Origin: Cupriavidus sp. WKF15
GTDB taxonomy: Bacteria > Pseudomonadota > Gammaproteobacteria > Burkholderiales > Burkholderiaceae
Assembly (NCBI RefSeq): GCF_029278605.1
Contig: NZ_CP119573.1
Coordinates: 496,001 to 560,000, forward strand
DNA: 64,000 bases
Reading direction: 5' to 3'
Shown here piece after piece: positions 1 to 8,376 of the stretch (its first letter is position 1; each line of letters starts with the position of its first letter). The notes under the pieces were generated by a model that saw nothing but the letters and a program-made list of their open reading frames with translations, was not told where the DNA came from and did not search any database. The translations under genes and the position numbers were made by a program.

Positions 1-127
1 GCGCCTGCGGCTCCTGTTCGCCAAGCATGGCGGCGCTGGCGGGGAGGCTGCCAAGCAGACCGGTGACGGCCACGCTGCCCGACAAGGCGAGCGGCAGGTA
101 TCCGAGAAACTGGCGTCTGCACGGCAT
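1..127 (-). CDS. Partial Tat-exported protein, probable high-potential iron-sulfur protein (HiPIP)
   Basis: This is a gene start cut by the window edge; only the first 42 codons are present. They encode a twin-arginine leader (Arg-Arg-Gln-Phe-Leu at residues 4-8), a hydrophobic stretch and a likely signal-peptidase site after the Leu-Pro-Ala-Ser-Ala near residue 32. The mature start, with an acidic pair followed by Pro-Gln-Ala, resembles the N terminus of periplasmic HiPIPs, which are Tat-exported single-cluster electron carriers. A good ribosome binding site (AGAGGAGA) lies 5 bases before the ATG at 127. The cluster cysteines lie outside the window, so the family call is an inference. Confidence 0.5.
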   Translation of the reverse strand, partial: MPCRRQFLGYLPLALSGSVAVTGLLGSLPASAAMLGEQEPQA

Positions 128-222
128 GGCAGTCTCCTCTGAGGTGGGGGCAAGTGGCGGCCTGTGCCTGCCGCATGGCGCAGAGGTTACTGCGGATTGC
201 AGGGCCGGTGCAATGCCCGGCG

Positions 223-258
<36 letters not shown>

Positions 259-1356
259 TTACAGCTTGAACTCGCCCACCACGCCCTGCAGCTGGTGGGC
301 CTGGTCAGCCAGCGATGCCGAGGCCGCGGCGGCTTGCTCCACCAGCGCCGCGTTCTGCTGTGTGACGGCGTCCATCTGCGCCACGGCCTGGCTGACCTGC
401 TCGATGCTGCTGCTCTGGTCGCGCGAAGCCACCGAGATCTCGCCGAGGATGCCCGTGACGCTGCGCACGGCCTGCTGGAGTTCTCCCATGGTCTGCCCGG
501 CCTTGTCGACCAGCACCGCGCCGCCTTCGACCTGCCTGGCAGAATCGCCGATCAGCACGCGGATCTCCTTGGCGGCGGTGGCGCTGCGCTGGGCGAGCGT
601 GCGCACTTCACCGGCCACCACGGCGAAGCCGCGGCCCTGCTCGCCCGCGCGCGCCGCTTCCACCGCGGCGTTGAGCGCCAGGATATTGGTCTGGAAGGCA
701 ATGCCTTCGATGACCTGGATGATCTCGACCACCTTGTTCGAGCTGGCGCTGATCGCCTGCATGGTCTGCACCACGTCATTGACCACCACGCCGCCGCGCT
801 CGGCGATCGCCGATGCATTGGCGGCGATGTCGTTGGCGGCGTGCGCACGCTCGGCGTTGCGGCGCACCATATCGGTCAGGCTGCCCATGCTGGACGCCGT
901 CTCCTGCAGGGTGGCCGCCTGTTCCTCGGTGCGCTGGGAGAGGTCGGTATTGCCGTCCGCGATCTGGCGCGAAGAGTCGGCGATCGAGTCGGTGGAACTC
1001 TTGATCCGGCTCACCAGGTCGGTCAGGATGTCCTCCATCTTGCCCATGCCGCCGAGCAGCCGGCCGAAGGCGCCGCCCTGGTCGGTATCGAAGTCCTGGC
1101 TGAGGTCGCCGGCGGCCACGGTTTCGGCAATGTAGACTGCGTCGGCCAGCGGCCGCTCTATGCCGGCGGCCAGCCAGAAGGCGCCGGCAACCGCCGCCGC
1201 CAGTGCCGCCAGGCCCAGTCCGAGCATGGTGTAGCGCGTCGCGTCGCTGCCCTCCAGCTGCGCCAGGCCCGTGCCGATGGCGGCGCCCGCCAACAGCACG
1301 ACCAGCCCGAAGGTTGCGCCCAGGCGGGCCCGGATGGTCATATTTGCCTGCGACAT
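259..1356 (-). CDS. Methyl-accepting chemotaxis protein, short form without a periplasmic sensor domain
   Basis: The 365-residue protein has two closely spaced hydrophobic helices (about residues 8-32 and 43-66) with only about 10 residues between them. A HAMP-like linker (about 67-120) and a full cytoplasmic signalling domain follow. The signalling hairpin carries the conserved [20 protein letters not shown] tip near residues 225-245, which contacts CheA and CheW. Typical Tsr-type receptors have about 150 periplasmic residues between the helices, so ligand sensing here must be membrane-based, cytoplasmic or through partner receptors. A sigma-28 promoter lies upstream, linking it to the flagellar regulon. 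Met6 is an alternative start. Confidence 0.9.
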   Translation of the reverse strand: MSQANMTIRARLGATFGLVVLLAGAAIGTGLAQLEGSDATRYTMLGLGLAALAAAVAGAFWLAAGIERPLADAVYIAETVAAGDLSQDFDTDQGGAFGRLLGGMGKMEDILTDLVSRIKSSTDSIADSSRQIADGNTDLSQRTEEQAATLQETASSMGSLTDMVRRNAERAHAANDIAANASAIAERGGVVVNDVVQTMQAISASSNKVVEIIQVIEGIAFQTNILALNAAVEAARAGEQGRGFAVVAGEVRTLAQRSATAAKEIRVLIGDSARQVEGGAVLVDKAGQTMGELQQAVRSVTGILGEISVASRDQSSSIEQVSQAVAQMDAVTQQNAALVEQAAAASASLADQAHQLQGVVGEFKL

Positions 1357-1407
1357 TGCTGTTATCCCCCGTGTTGGAACGTCCGTTCTTGATGGTCTGC
1401 CGTTGGA

Positions 1408-1434
1408 GTATCGGCAGTAATGCGCGGAGGTTTA
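1408..1434 (-). promoter_or_regulatory. Sigma-28 (FliA) promoter of the chemotaxis receptor gene
   Basis: On the minus strand TAAA (1434-1431) is followed by exactly 15 bases and then GCCGATAC (1415-1408). The FliA consensus is TAAA-N15-GCCGATAA, so only the last base differs. Transcription would begin about 45 bases before the receptor ATG at 1356. The position upstream of a chemoreceptor gene is where such promoters are expected. Confidence 0.8.
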
Positions 1435-1483
1435 GGAACGGAAGGACTGGGGAAATCCCGATGGTGGTTGCTTCGTGACGCGT

Positions 1484-1515
1484 CAAAAAGAAAGAGGCGG
1501 GCCGCAGCCCGCCTC
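1484..1515 (-). terminator. Rho-independent terminator of the phoX-like gene
   Basis: A perfect 9-bp stem (GAGGCGGGC, 1494-1502, with GCCCGCCTC, 1507-1515) has a 4-base loop. On the minus strand it is followed by TTTCTTTTT. It starts about 20 bases after the stop codon of the PhoX-family gene and separates it from the chemotaxis gene. Confidence 0.85.
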
Positions 1516-1536
1516 CTGTTCCCATCGCCAGGTCGA

Positions 1537-3516
1537 TCAACCCTTGGCCAGCTTGACGCTCGTCAGGTCGGCCGTCAGATAGCCAACCGCCGCGCCAAAG
1601 CGGTCCTTGTAGTTGGCGCGCACCAGCGGATCCAGCGTGGCCTGGACCTTGGCGTGCAGGCTGCTCCAGTCGCCAGCATGCTGGAAATTGCTCATGATGT
1701 AAGTCCAGCCATTGAGCTCGTCCACCGCGTGCAGGCCAGTCGATTCGGCGCCGGCAGGGGTGGACAGCAGGCGCGAGAGCTGCCTGGTGTCCACGTTGTA
1801 GGCCCACAAGAAGTTGTTGACGTGCTGGCCGCTGTCCTCGCCAATGAACAGCGTGCGCAGCTTCTCCGAGAACTTCAGGTTGTCCGGGTTGGCGATCCAC
1901 TCCGGGTCGGCCGTATTGCCGAGCACGTCGCCCAGGATGTCATGGCCGTTGAGCAGGCCCTTGGTATGCACCGGCACCCATTCACTGTTGATGGCGTCGC
2001 CGTCCAGGTCCTTCTGGCCACCGTCGAGCTTGTGCTGCATCACCGCGCCGGCATTGAGCGCCTTGTCGACCGAGATGCCGCTCTGCGCATTCCAGCCCTT
2101 GCTGTTGTTCAGGACCATCGAGTCCACCACGTTCTGCAGCGCGGAATAGGCGACCTTGTCCTTGATGTTGACCGTGGTGCCTTCCATCTTGGTGAAGCCC
2201 ATGCTGCCGCCTTTCAGGTAGGCATAGCGGTGGGTTTCCAGGAAGGCCGCTGCTTTCTCCATGCCGGGCTTGAGGCGAACCCAGTTGGCCTTGCCGCCGA
2301 CGAAAATCTTGGTGTAGCTCACATCGGCCGGATCCACGGTTGCCACATCCATGATATCGGTCGGCGCAGTCGCCTTGGCCAGCGCCTCGATCTCGGCGCT
2401 GGTGGCGTGCCCCAGCTTGACCCACGTCAGGTCTGCCCCCGCCGCGGACGGATCGACCGAAAAACCCGGGCCTACCTTGGCCACGTACAGCGTGCCCGCC
2501 GACAGGTCCTTCTCCTTGTCGGCCACGAACATGAACAGGCCGCTGTTGGTGGCATCGTCGCCCATCAGCACGGTGCGGTTGTCGGGCATGACCTGCACCA
2601 GCTCATGCGAGATGCGGCCCAGGCAGTAGTGCTTGCGGATGGAGCCCGTCCCGTCGGGGTTGACCGTCACCTCCGGCAAGTGGCCGTAAAGGTAGGGATT
2701 GGCCGCGGTCTCGCTGCCAAAGAGGTTCTTGCTGTAGGCCTTGAACTGGCTGTTGCTGGCGATCGTGAACGCGTCGGGCTCGTACTCCTCGCTCGACAGG
2801 TGCGTGTTCCACGGCGACAGGCTCGCGCCGCACGTGATCCAGAGGCCGTGCACCGACGAGGTATCCACGTTGTGGTACTTGACCAGCGTGAGCTTGCCGG
2901 TCGCCGGATCCTGGTCCAGCGTCAGCACGGCGATCGGCGACGGCAGGCGGCCATAGGTGTCGGCGCCGGACTGGTCGCGCGTGGTGTACTCGAACTGCAC
3001 CACGGCGAAAACCGGGTTGCCCTTCACGCCGGCGACGCTGGCGCCCTCGACCTTGAGCAGCGAGGTGCCGTCGGGCGAGTCGGAGAAGAACTGGCGCTCC
3101 TTGCCGGCCACCGACGTATCGAGGATCGGCTGGTTGTTGATGTCGTAGTAGCCGCCGGCCAGGATGGTGCCCTTGCCGTCCGGCACCATGTCGCCGGATA
3201 CGAAGAACGGCTGGTAGGCCAGCCTGAAGGTCCGGCTGCTGCCGTCGCTGAAATTGACCTTCATGCTCGAGCCCACGGTGGTGGTAGCCATCGCGGCCGG
3301 GTTGGCCAGCGTCGGCGCGCTCATGCCGGTGAATTCGGCCGTGGTGAACGTGGCATTCGGGCCCGGACTCGGGGTGTCGGCCGGCGCCGCAATGGCGTCA
3401 TCGCTGCCGCCACAGCCCACGAGCAGGCCAGCGGAAGCCAGGCCCAGCGGCAGCATCGGCGCACCGGCGAGGAATTTCAGCGCTTTGCGGCGCGAGGCAT
3501 CAGGTTTGTCGAACAT
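1537..3516 (-). CDS. phoX: PhoX-family (DUF839) alkaline phosphatase, Tat-exported
   Basis: The 659-residue protein begins with a Tat-type leader: Arg-Arg-Lys near residue 9 and a hydrophobic core. The leader ends in Leu-Val-Gly-Cys-Gly-Gly near residue 33, which looks like a lipobox, so the protein may be an exported lipoprotein. The body has the PhoX/DUF839 layout, including the Asn-Pro-rich N terminus, an NTHLSSEEYEPD segment and the C-terminal FIGEDSGQHVNNFLWAYN segment. PhoX enzymes are calcium- and iron-dependent monophosphatases. The open frame continues far upstream, but the leader and the GGAAAA site before the ATG at 3516 fix the start. It is followed by a clear terminator. Confidence 0.85.
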   Translation of the reverse strand: MFDKPDASRRKALKFLAGAPMLPLGLASAGLLVGCGGSDDAIAAPADTPSPGPNATFTTAEFTGMSAPTLANPAAMATTTVGSSMKVNFSDGSSRTFRLAYQPFFVSGDMVPDGKGTILAGGYYDINNQPILDTSVAGKERQFFSDSPDGTSLLKVEGASVAGVKGNPVFAVVQFEYTTRDQSGADTYGRLPSPIAVLTLDQDPATGKLTLVKYHNVDTSSVHGLWITCGASLSPWNTHLSSEEYEPDAFTIASNSQFKAYSKNLFGSETAANPYLYGHLPEVTVNPDGTGSIRKHYCLGRISHELVQVMPDNRTVLMGDDATNSGLFMFVADKEKDLSAGTLYVAKVGPGFSVDPSAAGADLTWVKLGHATSAEIEALAKATAPTDIMDVATVDPADVSYTKIFVGGKANWVRLKPGMEKAAAFLETHRYAYLKGGSMGFTKMEGTTVNIKDKVAYSALQNVVDSMVLNNSKGWNAQSGISVDKALNAGAVMQHKLDGGQKDLDGDAINSEWVPVHTKGLLNGHDILGDVLGNTADPEWIANPDNLKFSEKLRTLFIGEDSGQHVNNFLWAYNVDTRQLSRLLSTPAGAESTGLHAVDELNGWTYIMSNFQHAGDWSSLHAKVQATLDPLVRANYKDRFGAAVGYLTADLTSVKLAKG

Positions 3517-3753
3517 GGTCTTTTCCGGGGAAGGTGGCGATGGCGGGTTATCGGAACGCCGTTCGCTTGTCATGGAAATCAGACATGGCGCGGCAGCCGC
3601 GCCCTGGTCGCTGCGCATCCTATGGGTCATATGTGACAGGAAGTTGACGATGAACCACAAAGCCGTCGCGCCATCGGCCGGTTCCGGGGCTGCGGTAAAC
3701 TTCTGGTTTTTCCCGTCACCCTCGCGGCCACGTATCCGCCTGGCAGATTCCAC

Positions 3754-4374
3754 TTGCCCACCTATACCCTCGCCGCCCCGGTCGAAGCCGAGCTCGAAAT
3801 CCGCAAGAGCCGCTTCCTGGCCCTGGCGATCCCCGTTCCGGACCGCGACGCCGCCATGGCCGTGCTGCAGTCGCTGCGCGCGCAGCACCCGACCGCCACG
3901 CACGTCTGCTGGGCGCTGCTCGCGGGCGGGCAGTCGGGCATGTCGGATGACGGCGAACCATCGGGTACCGCCGGACGGCCGATCCTTGAAGTGTTGCGCC
4001 ACCATGACCTGGATGGCGTACTGGCCGCCGTGGTGCGCTACTACGGCGGCGTCAAGCTCGGTGCCGGCGGGCTGGTGCGCGCCTACACCGATGCGATCGC
4101 CGCGGCCCTGAAGTCGGCGGAACGGGTCGAGCGCATTGCCTACGCCGAACTGGCGGTGGAGGTCGACTACGCCGACGAGCCGCGCGTGCGCCGCTGGCTG
4201 GACCAGGCCGCGCAGGACGGCTGCACGCTGGCGGACACCGCCTATGGTGCCCTGGCGCGGCTGGTGATCCGCCTGCCCGCCACGCAGCGCGACGCGGCCC
4301 TGGCGGCGTTGCGCGACGCCACGCACGGGCGGGCACAATTTCCGCAGAGCGACGATGACGGCAACGCAGACTGA
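3754..4374 (+). CDS. yigZ: YigZ/IMPACT family protein
   Basis: The 206-residue protein carries the UPF0029/IMPACT N-terminal domain, with the EIRKSRFLAL start, the HVCWA and DDGEPSGTAGRP motifs and the VVRYYGGVKLGAGGL signature near residues 89-104. A DUF1949-like C-terminal half follows. IMPACT relatives act on translation control in eukaryotes; the bacterial role is unsettled. The start is a TTG codon placed to give the usual family N terminus; no strong ribosome site is visible. The last 20 bases overlap the next gene, which suggests translational coupling to the small ferredoxin. Confidence 0.88.
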   Translation: MPTYTLAAPVEAELEIRKSRFLALAIPVPDRDAAMAVLQSLRAQHPTATHVCWALLAGGQSGMSDDGEPSGTAGRPILEVLRHHDLDGVLAAVVRYYGGVKLGAGGLVRAYTDAIAAALKSAERVERIAYAELAVEVDYADEPRVRRWLDQAAQDGCTLADTAYGALARLVIRLPATQRDAALAALRDATHGRAQFPQSDDDGNAD

Positions 4375-4681
4375 ACCCGGCGACGTCCCGGTGGACGAGC
4401 ACGCCGGGTTCACCGCGCGCGTGCTGCCTGCCGGTGTGACCTTTGCCGCCCCGGCGGGCCTGAGCCTGCTCGAGGCCGCGCTGCTCGACGGGTTGGCGCT
4501 GCCCAACTCGTGCCGCAACGGCACCTGCCGCGCCTGCGCCAGCCGGCTCCATGCGGGCGCCATCCGCTATCGCATCGAATGGCCGGGGCTCAGCCCGGAC
4601 GAGAAGGATGACGGGTGGATCCTGCCTTGCGTCGCCTGTCCCGTCAGCGATGTGGTGATCGAACCGGGCAAGCTCGAATAG
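4355..4681 (+). CDS. Small [2Fe-2S] ferredoxin
   Basis: The 108-residue protein is a plant-type ferredoxin. The cluster ligands are seen as Cys-x4-Cys-x2-Cys (NSCRNGTCRACA, about residues 51-62) plus a distal cysteine near residue 90 (LPCVAC). It has no signal peptide and should be a cytoplasmic one-electron carrier. The start codon lies inside the end of the yigZ gene, so the two are probably co-transcribed and coupled. The redox partner is not evident nearby. Confidence 0.9.
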   Translation: MTATQTEPGDVPVDEHAGFTARVLPAGVTFAAPAGLSLLEAALLDGLALPNSCRNGTCRACASRLHAGAIRYRIEWPGLSPDEKDDGWILPCVACPVSDVVIEPGKLE

Positions 4682-4721
4682 GCGTTGCCCGCGTGGCGCG
4701 GCCTGACTGGTTCCGCCACCC

Positions 4722-5834
4722 TCACCGGTCCGCAAAGAAGCGCAAGGCAATCCGCAGCGCATCGGGCCCGCGCGGATCCGAGAACGCCTGGTCCGCAGGA
4801 CCGCCGCTCCATGCATGCCCCAGGCCCTCGATCCTGACAAGCCGCACGCAGGTGTCGCCTTCGACGATCCAGTCGGACACCTCGGCCGGCAGCCGCTGTC
4901 CGCGCTGCACGCGGCGCGCTGGCGGTACTGCCAGCCGCGCCGATGGCTCGGGCAACAGGTCCAGCCACAAGCGCGCGGCGGCCATGGCATTGGCGAATGC
5001 GACCACGACATCCGCGTCGCCATGCAGCAGCAATAGCGGCGGCAGGCGTCGCCCCGCCAGCCACAGGCGCATGGCCTTTCGCGCCGCGGCATCGGGCGCG
5101 CGGCTGCCGCGCATGGCCGCGGCGGCCTGGGCCGCATTGCCGGCGCTGTAAGGGACCGCCCCCGAATGCGAGCCAATGGCGACAAACCGGTCCGGATAGC
5201 GCAGACCCAGCATCATCGCCATGGCGCCACCGGCCGACAGCCCCATCACGCTGATGCGCTCCGGCTGCACCGGATAGCGTTCGCAGACGTGGTCGATCAT
5301 GGCCATCAGCAATGCCGCCTCGGCGGCGCCGCGGGTGCGGGGACGGAACCAGTTCCAGCAGCGTTGCGTGTTGGCCTGCGACGACTGCTCCGGCAGCAGG
5401 ACCACGCAGCCCGCGTCGCGCGCCGCCGCTGCCACGCGCGCGACCACGGCAAAGCTGGCCGCATCCTGGCCGCAGCCGTGCAGCAGCACCAGCATGGGTG
5501 CGCGCCGCCTGGCCGTCACGCCGGCCGGAATAAAAATGCGGTAGTGGCGCTGCGCGAGCGGGCCGAGTCCGGCGGCGCCCTCCTCCCAGCGCCCGCTGCC
5601 GCGGCTCTGCGGCGCCGGCACGGGAGATGCCACGCCCGACAACGCGCGTTGCGTGGCCTTGGCCACCGCCGATGACTGCTTCACGGCGTTGCGCACGATG
5701 GCCTCGGTCATCGGTTGCGTCACCGTCTGGTTAAGTGCCCGGGTCATCTCGCGCCCGATGCGCCGGGCCTGGCGCGTGGCGGTCTTGCCCAGCGCCTGCC
5801 ATAGCCGTGCCGTGCTGCTGCCGCGGCGTCCCAT
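4722..5834 (-). CDS. PHB depolymerase-family esterase (LpqC-like alpha/beta hydrolase)
   Basis: The 370-residue protein has a Lys/Arg-rich N terminus of about 80 residues without a clear signal peptide. A PHB-depolymerase-type hydrolase domain follows: the oxyanion motif HGCGQ near residue 119, the nucleophile motif GLSAGGA near residue 200, an HGDADVVV aspartate segment near 285 and the GLGHAWSGG histidine near 340. Members cleave polyhydroxybutyrate oligomers or ester-linked aromatic substrates. The lack of an export signal suggests an intracellular enzyme, fitting Cupriavidus, which stores PHB. It is transcribed alone, convergent to the ferredoxin gene. Confidence 0.85.
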   Translation of the reverse strand: MGRRGSSTARLWQALGKTATRQARRIGREMTRALNQTVTQPMTEAIVRNAVKQSSAVAKATQRALSGVASPVPAPQSRGSGRWEEGAAGLGPLAQRHYRIFIPAGVTARRRAPMLVLLHGCGQDAASFAVVARVAAAARDAGCVVLLPEQSSQANTQRCWNWFRPRTRGAAEAALLMAMIDHVCERYPVQPERISVMGLSAGGAMAMMLGLRYPDRFVAIGSHSGAVPYSAGNAAQAAAAMRGSRAPDAAARKAMRLWLAGRRLPPLLLLHGDADVVVAFANAMAAARLWLDLLPEPSARLAVPPARRVQRGQRLPAEVSDWIVEGDTCVRLVRIEGLGHAWSGGPADQAFSDPRGPDALRIALRFFADR

Positions 5835-5914
5835 GTGGCTGGCCTCCCGTCCGGTCCGTTGACGGGGTCGATTGTGTCAGGCTTTGCGGTCAGCCGCGCA
5901 CGCGGGCCAGAACC

Positions 5915-6667
5915 TCACAGGCCGCGCAGTGCCAGCTCGCCCCCCAGCACCAGCAGGCCGCAGAAGAACAGGCGGCGGAAGCGCTCCGCGCTGATGCGGT
6001 GGCGCAGCCACTGGCCGACGAACATGCCGCCCAGCGCCGGCAGCAGCGCCAGCACCGACGCGCCGAGCACGGGCAGGTGGAGCAGCGCGCCGCCCATGGC
6101 CAGGCTGACCGCCAGCGCCATGGTGGAAACGGTGAACGACAGCCCAAGCGCCTGGACCATGCTCTCCTTGTCGAGCCCGAGCTCCTGCAGGTAAGGCACG
6201 GCGGGGATCACGAACACCCCTGTCACCGCGGTGATGGCCCCGGTGACCAATCCGGCCAGCGGCCCGAGCCATCGCTCCGCGCGCGGCGGCACGTGGAGCC
6301 TGGCCGAGGCCAGCCCGACCAGCGCGTACAGTACCAGCGCCACGCCAAGCGCCGCGGTGGCATGCATCATCATGCGCGCCGGCACCAGCGCGGCACACAG
6401 CCAGGTCCCGGCGCAGATCGCCGCCAGCATCGGCCACAGCCGGCGCAGCAACTGGCCGAAGCGCGGGCCGCTGAACAGCTGCACCACGTTGGTCACCATC
6501 GACGGCGCCACCAGCAGCGCCGCGGCCTGCGCGGGCGGCATCACCAGGCCCAGCAGGCCCACCGCCACGGTCGGCAGGCCCAGGCCCACCACGCCTTTCA
6601 CGAAGCCGGCCAGCAGGAAGGTGAAGCCGATCAAGGCAATCTCGGCGACGGGCAGGGACATCGACAT
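5915..6667 (-). CDS. TauE/SafE-family sulfite exporter-like membrane protein
   Basis: This 250-residue polytopic protein has about eight hydrophobic helices and the family's two-fold repeat: GFVKGVVGLGLPT in the first half and GAITAVTGVFVIPAVPYLQ in the second. TauE/SafE proteins are thought to move sulfur- or carbon-containing anions; the substrate cannot be told here. Three in-frame ATGs occur at 6673, 6667 and 6661. The GAGGGGGG site is too close to the first, so 6667 is preferred. It is the last gene of an operon with a small monooxygenase and a P450. Confidence 0.8.
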   Translation of the reverse strand: MSMSLPVAEIALIGFTFLLAGFVKGVVGLGLPTVAVGLLGLVMPPAQAAALLVAPSMVTNVVQLFSGPRFGQLLRRLWPMLAAICAGTWLCAALVPARMMMHATAALGVALVLYALVGLASARLHVPPRAERWLGPLAGLVTGAITAVTGVFVIPAVPYLQELGLDKESMVQALGLSFTVSTMALAVSLAMGGALLHLPVLGASVLALLPALGGMFVGQWLRHRISAERFRRLFFCGLLVLGGELALRGL

Positions 6668-6679
6668 GGACATCCCCCC

Positions 6680-7036
6680 TCAACGCGCAGCGTGGTCATG
6701 TACCGCGCGGCTGTCGGCCGGCGCCTGCTCGCGCTCGTCCAGCCCGTAGTCGCGCAGCACCTGCGCCACGCGCAGCCGGTAGTCCGCGAATACCCCGCCG
6801 CGTCCGGCCGCCTGGGCCTGGCGGTGCTCCTCGGTATTGCGCCAGGCCATGACCGCAGCCTCGTCGCGGAAGAATGACAGCGACAGGATCTTTCCCGGCG
6901 TGGTCAGGCTCTGGAAACGCTCGACCGAGATGAAGCCGTCGATGGCCTCCAGCGTCGGCCGCAGCTTCGCGGCCAGTTCCAGATAGGTGTCCTTGCGGCC
7001 CGGCGCGGGCTCGACTTCGAAGATGACGGCGATCAT
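6680..7036 (-). CDS. Antibiotic biosynthesis monooxygenase (ABM) domain protein
   Basis: The 118-residue protein is a single ferredoxin-like ABM fold, with the start MIAVIFEVEPAPGRKDTYLE, the GFISVERFQSL strand and the LSLSFFRDEAAVMAWRNTEEH segment. ABM proteins are cofactor-free oxygenases or heme-degrading enzymes, and many are uncharacterised. The frame continues upstream, but the ATG at 7036 gives the normal family N terminus. It lies 43 bases after the P450 gene and a few bases before the TauE gene, so it is in one operon with them. Confidence 0.82.
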   Translation of the reverse strand: MIAVIFEVEPAPGRKDTYLELAAKLRPTLEAIDGFISVERFQSLTTPGKILSLSFFRDEAAVMAWRNTEEHRQAQAAGRGGVFADYRLRVAQVLRDYGLDEREQAPADSRAVHDHAAR

Positions 7037-7079
7037 GGCGGAGGTCTCTCTGGTGAATGGATGGGGGGCGGCCGGCGTT

Positions 7080-8210
7080 TCAATCGAAATGCGGGATACG
7101 TGCGTTGTGCGAGGGCCGGTAGCGGAACGCCTGCGCCAGCGCGGCCGGCTGCGCGCCGCGCGCGAGCAGCGCTTCGACCGTCGCGGCGGCAAGCGCTTGC
7201 GCCAGCGCGTCGCCGGGGCAGGCATGGCGGCCGGCGCCGAAGGTCCACGCTCGTCCGCCAGCATCGTCGGATGTTGCGCTGGACGCAGCCGCAAGCAGCA
7301 CGAGCACGGCATCGCCGGCCTTGACCGGCACGCCGCACAAGCGTGCGTCGGCAGCCAGGAAGCGGCGTGTATTCTGCACCGGCGGGTCGTCTCGTGCCAC
7401 GCAAGCGGCCAGTGCAGGCAGGTTGCCCAAGGCCGTGCCGACGCGGCCGATACGAAGCAGCATATTGCCCGCCAGCCCCGCCGTGGCCTCGCACGCCTGC
7501 ACCATCAGGCCAATCGCGTTGGCGGCTACCGCTGCCGGTGCGATGCCCTCCGCTTGCGCGGCGTGTCGCAACGCTGGCAGCAAACCCGGCTCATCGGATC
7601 GAGATGGCACTTCCGAGGCGGCATGCAGCCATTGCCCGAGCCAGCGTGCCGCGTCGGCACCGGCCGCGACATCGTCAGCCGTGGCCAGCGGCGACTGCGC
7701 CGCGGCGTAGGCGGCTACGCGCGCCGCCACGGCCACGGCATCGGCGCCTGCCCGCACCGGCAGGCCGAGCAGCTCGGCCACGGCAACGACGGGCAGCGTG
7801 AAGATCCAGCGGTTGACGGCAGCGCCGGCTGCAGTCGCCATGCCGGGCACGGTGTCGAGCGCGGAGGCGAGCATGGCGGCGCGCGCGCTCGCCATGCCGG
7901 TATCGATGCCGGCCATCAGCCGCAGCAGGATAGCCTTGAGCGGCGCGTGGGCCGCACCGTCGTTCATGCGGATCAGCCGCCCGAATAGCTCGCCCGCCGC
8001 AGTGCCGGCCAGCGTCGGCGGCACCGGCTGCGCCGCCGGACGCACGCGGCAGTCGGGGTGCGCGAGCACGGCGGCGACCTCGGCCGGTCCTGCCGCAATC
8101 CACAGCCCCAGCCGCTCATCGAAGCCGAACGGCCGGTGCGCGGCCAGCGCGCGGTAGTAGGGATAGGGATCGGAATGGGTAACGGCTTCCAGCGGGTCGG
8201 CGGGCATCAT
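7080..8210 (-). CDS. Cytochrome P450-like protein with a non-canonical K helix
   Basis: The 376-residue protein is a bacterial class I P450 by its heme loop, FGAGRHACPG, with the thiolate Cys331. A short I-helix motif Ala-Cys-Glu-Ala-Thr (239-243) supplies the acid-threonine pair. The K-helix Glu-x-x-Arg is altered: Arg273 is present in the ARDDPPVQNTRR segment but the glutamate position is Cys270. The protein is also shorter than the usual 400 residues. It may therefore be an atypical or specialised P450. It heads an operon with the ABM protein and the TauE-like transporter. Met2 at 8207 is an equally possible start. Confidence 0.8.
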   Translation of the reverse strand: MMPADPLEAVTHSDPYPYYRALAAHRPFGFDERLGLWIAAGPAEVAAVLAHPDCRVRPAAQPVPPTLAGTAAGELFGRLIRMNDGAAHAPLKAILLRLMAGIDTGMASARAAMLASALDTVPGMATAAGAAVNRWIFTLPVVAVAELLGLPVRAGADAVAVAARVAAYAAAQSPLATADDVAAGADAARWLGQWLHAASEVPSRSDEPGLLPALRHAAQAEGIAPAAVAANAIGLMVQACEATAGLAGNMLLRIGRVGTALGNLPALAACVARDDPPVQNTRRFLAADARLCGVPVKAGDAVLVLLAAASSATSDDAGGRAWTFGAGRHACPGDALAQALAAATVEALLARGAQPAALAQAFRYRPSHNARIPHFD

Positions 8211-8345
8211 GGCGTAAAGGATTCGGCGGTTGCCTGATCAGCCACCCGCGCCAACAGGCTTGCGGGCAGCGACAGCGTATGACGAATCTTTGCACCGTCC
8301 CGTGCGAAGAAGCTTCGCGGCGAGATGAAATGTCGAATGCATCAG

Positions 8346-8365
8346 CCCCGGCGTAACAGCCGGGG
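8346..8365 (-). terminator. Hairpin downstream of the aldo/keto reductase operon
   Basis: A perfect 7-bp GC stem (CCCCGGC, 8346-8352, with GCCGGGG, 8359-8365) has a 6-base loop. It starts 12 bases after the last stop codon of the reductase operon. No T tract follows on the minus strand, so termination would be Rho-assisted, or the hairpin may protect the transcript end. Confidence 0.5.
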
Positions 8366-8376
8366 CCGGGGCAACG

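Noticed and set aside
1420..3636. Long plus-strand open frame (738 codons) opposite the PhoX-like gene
   Set aside because: It is an antisense shadow of high-GC codon use, is rich in Arg, His and Val, has no domain, and the minus strand encodes a clear exported phosphatase.
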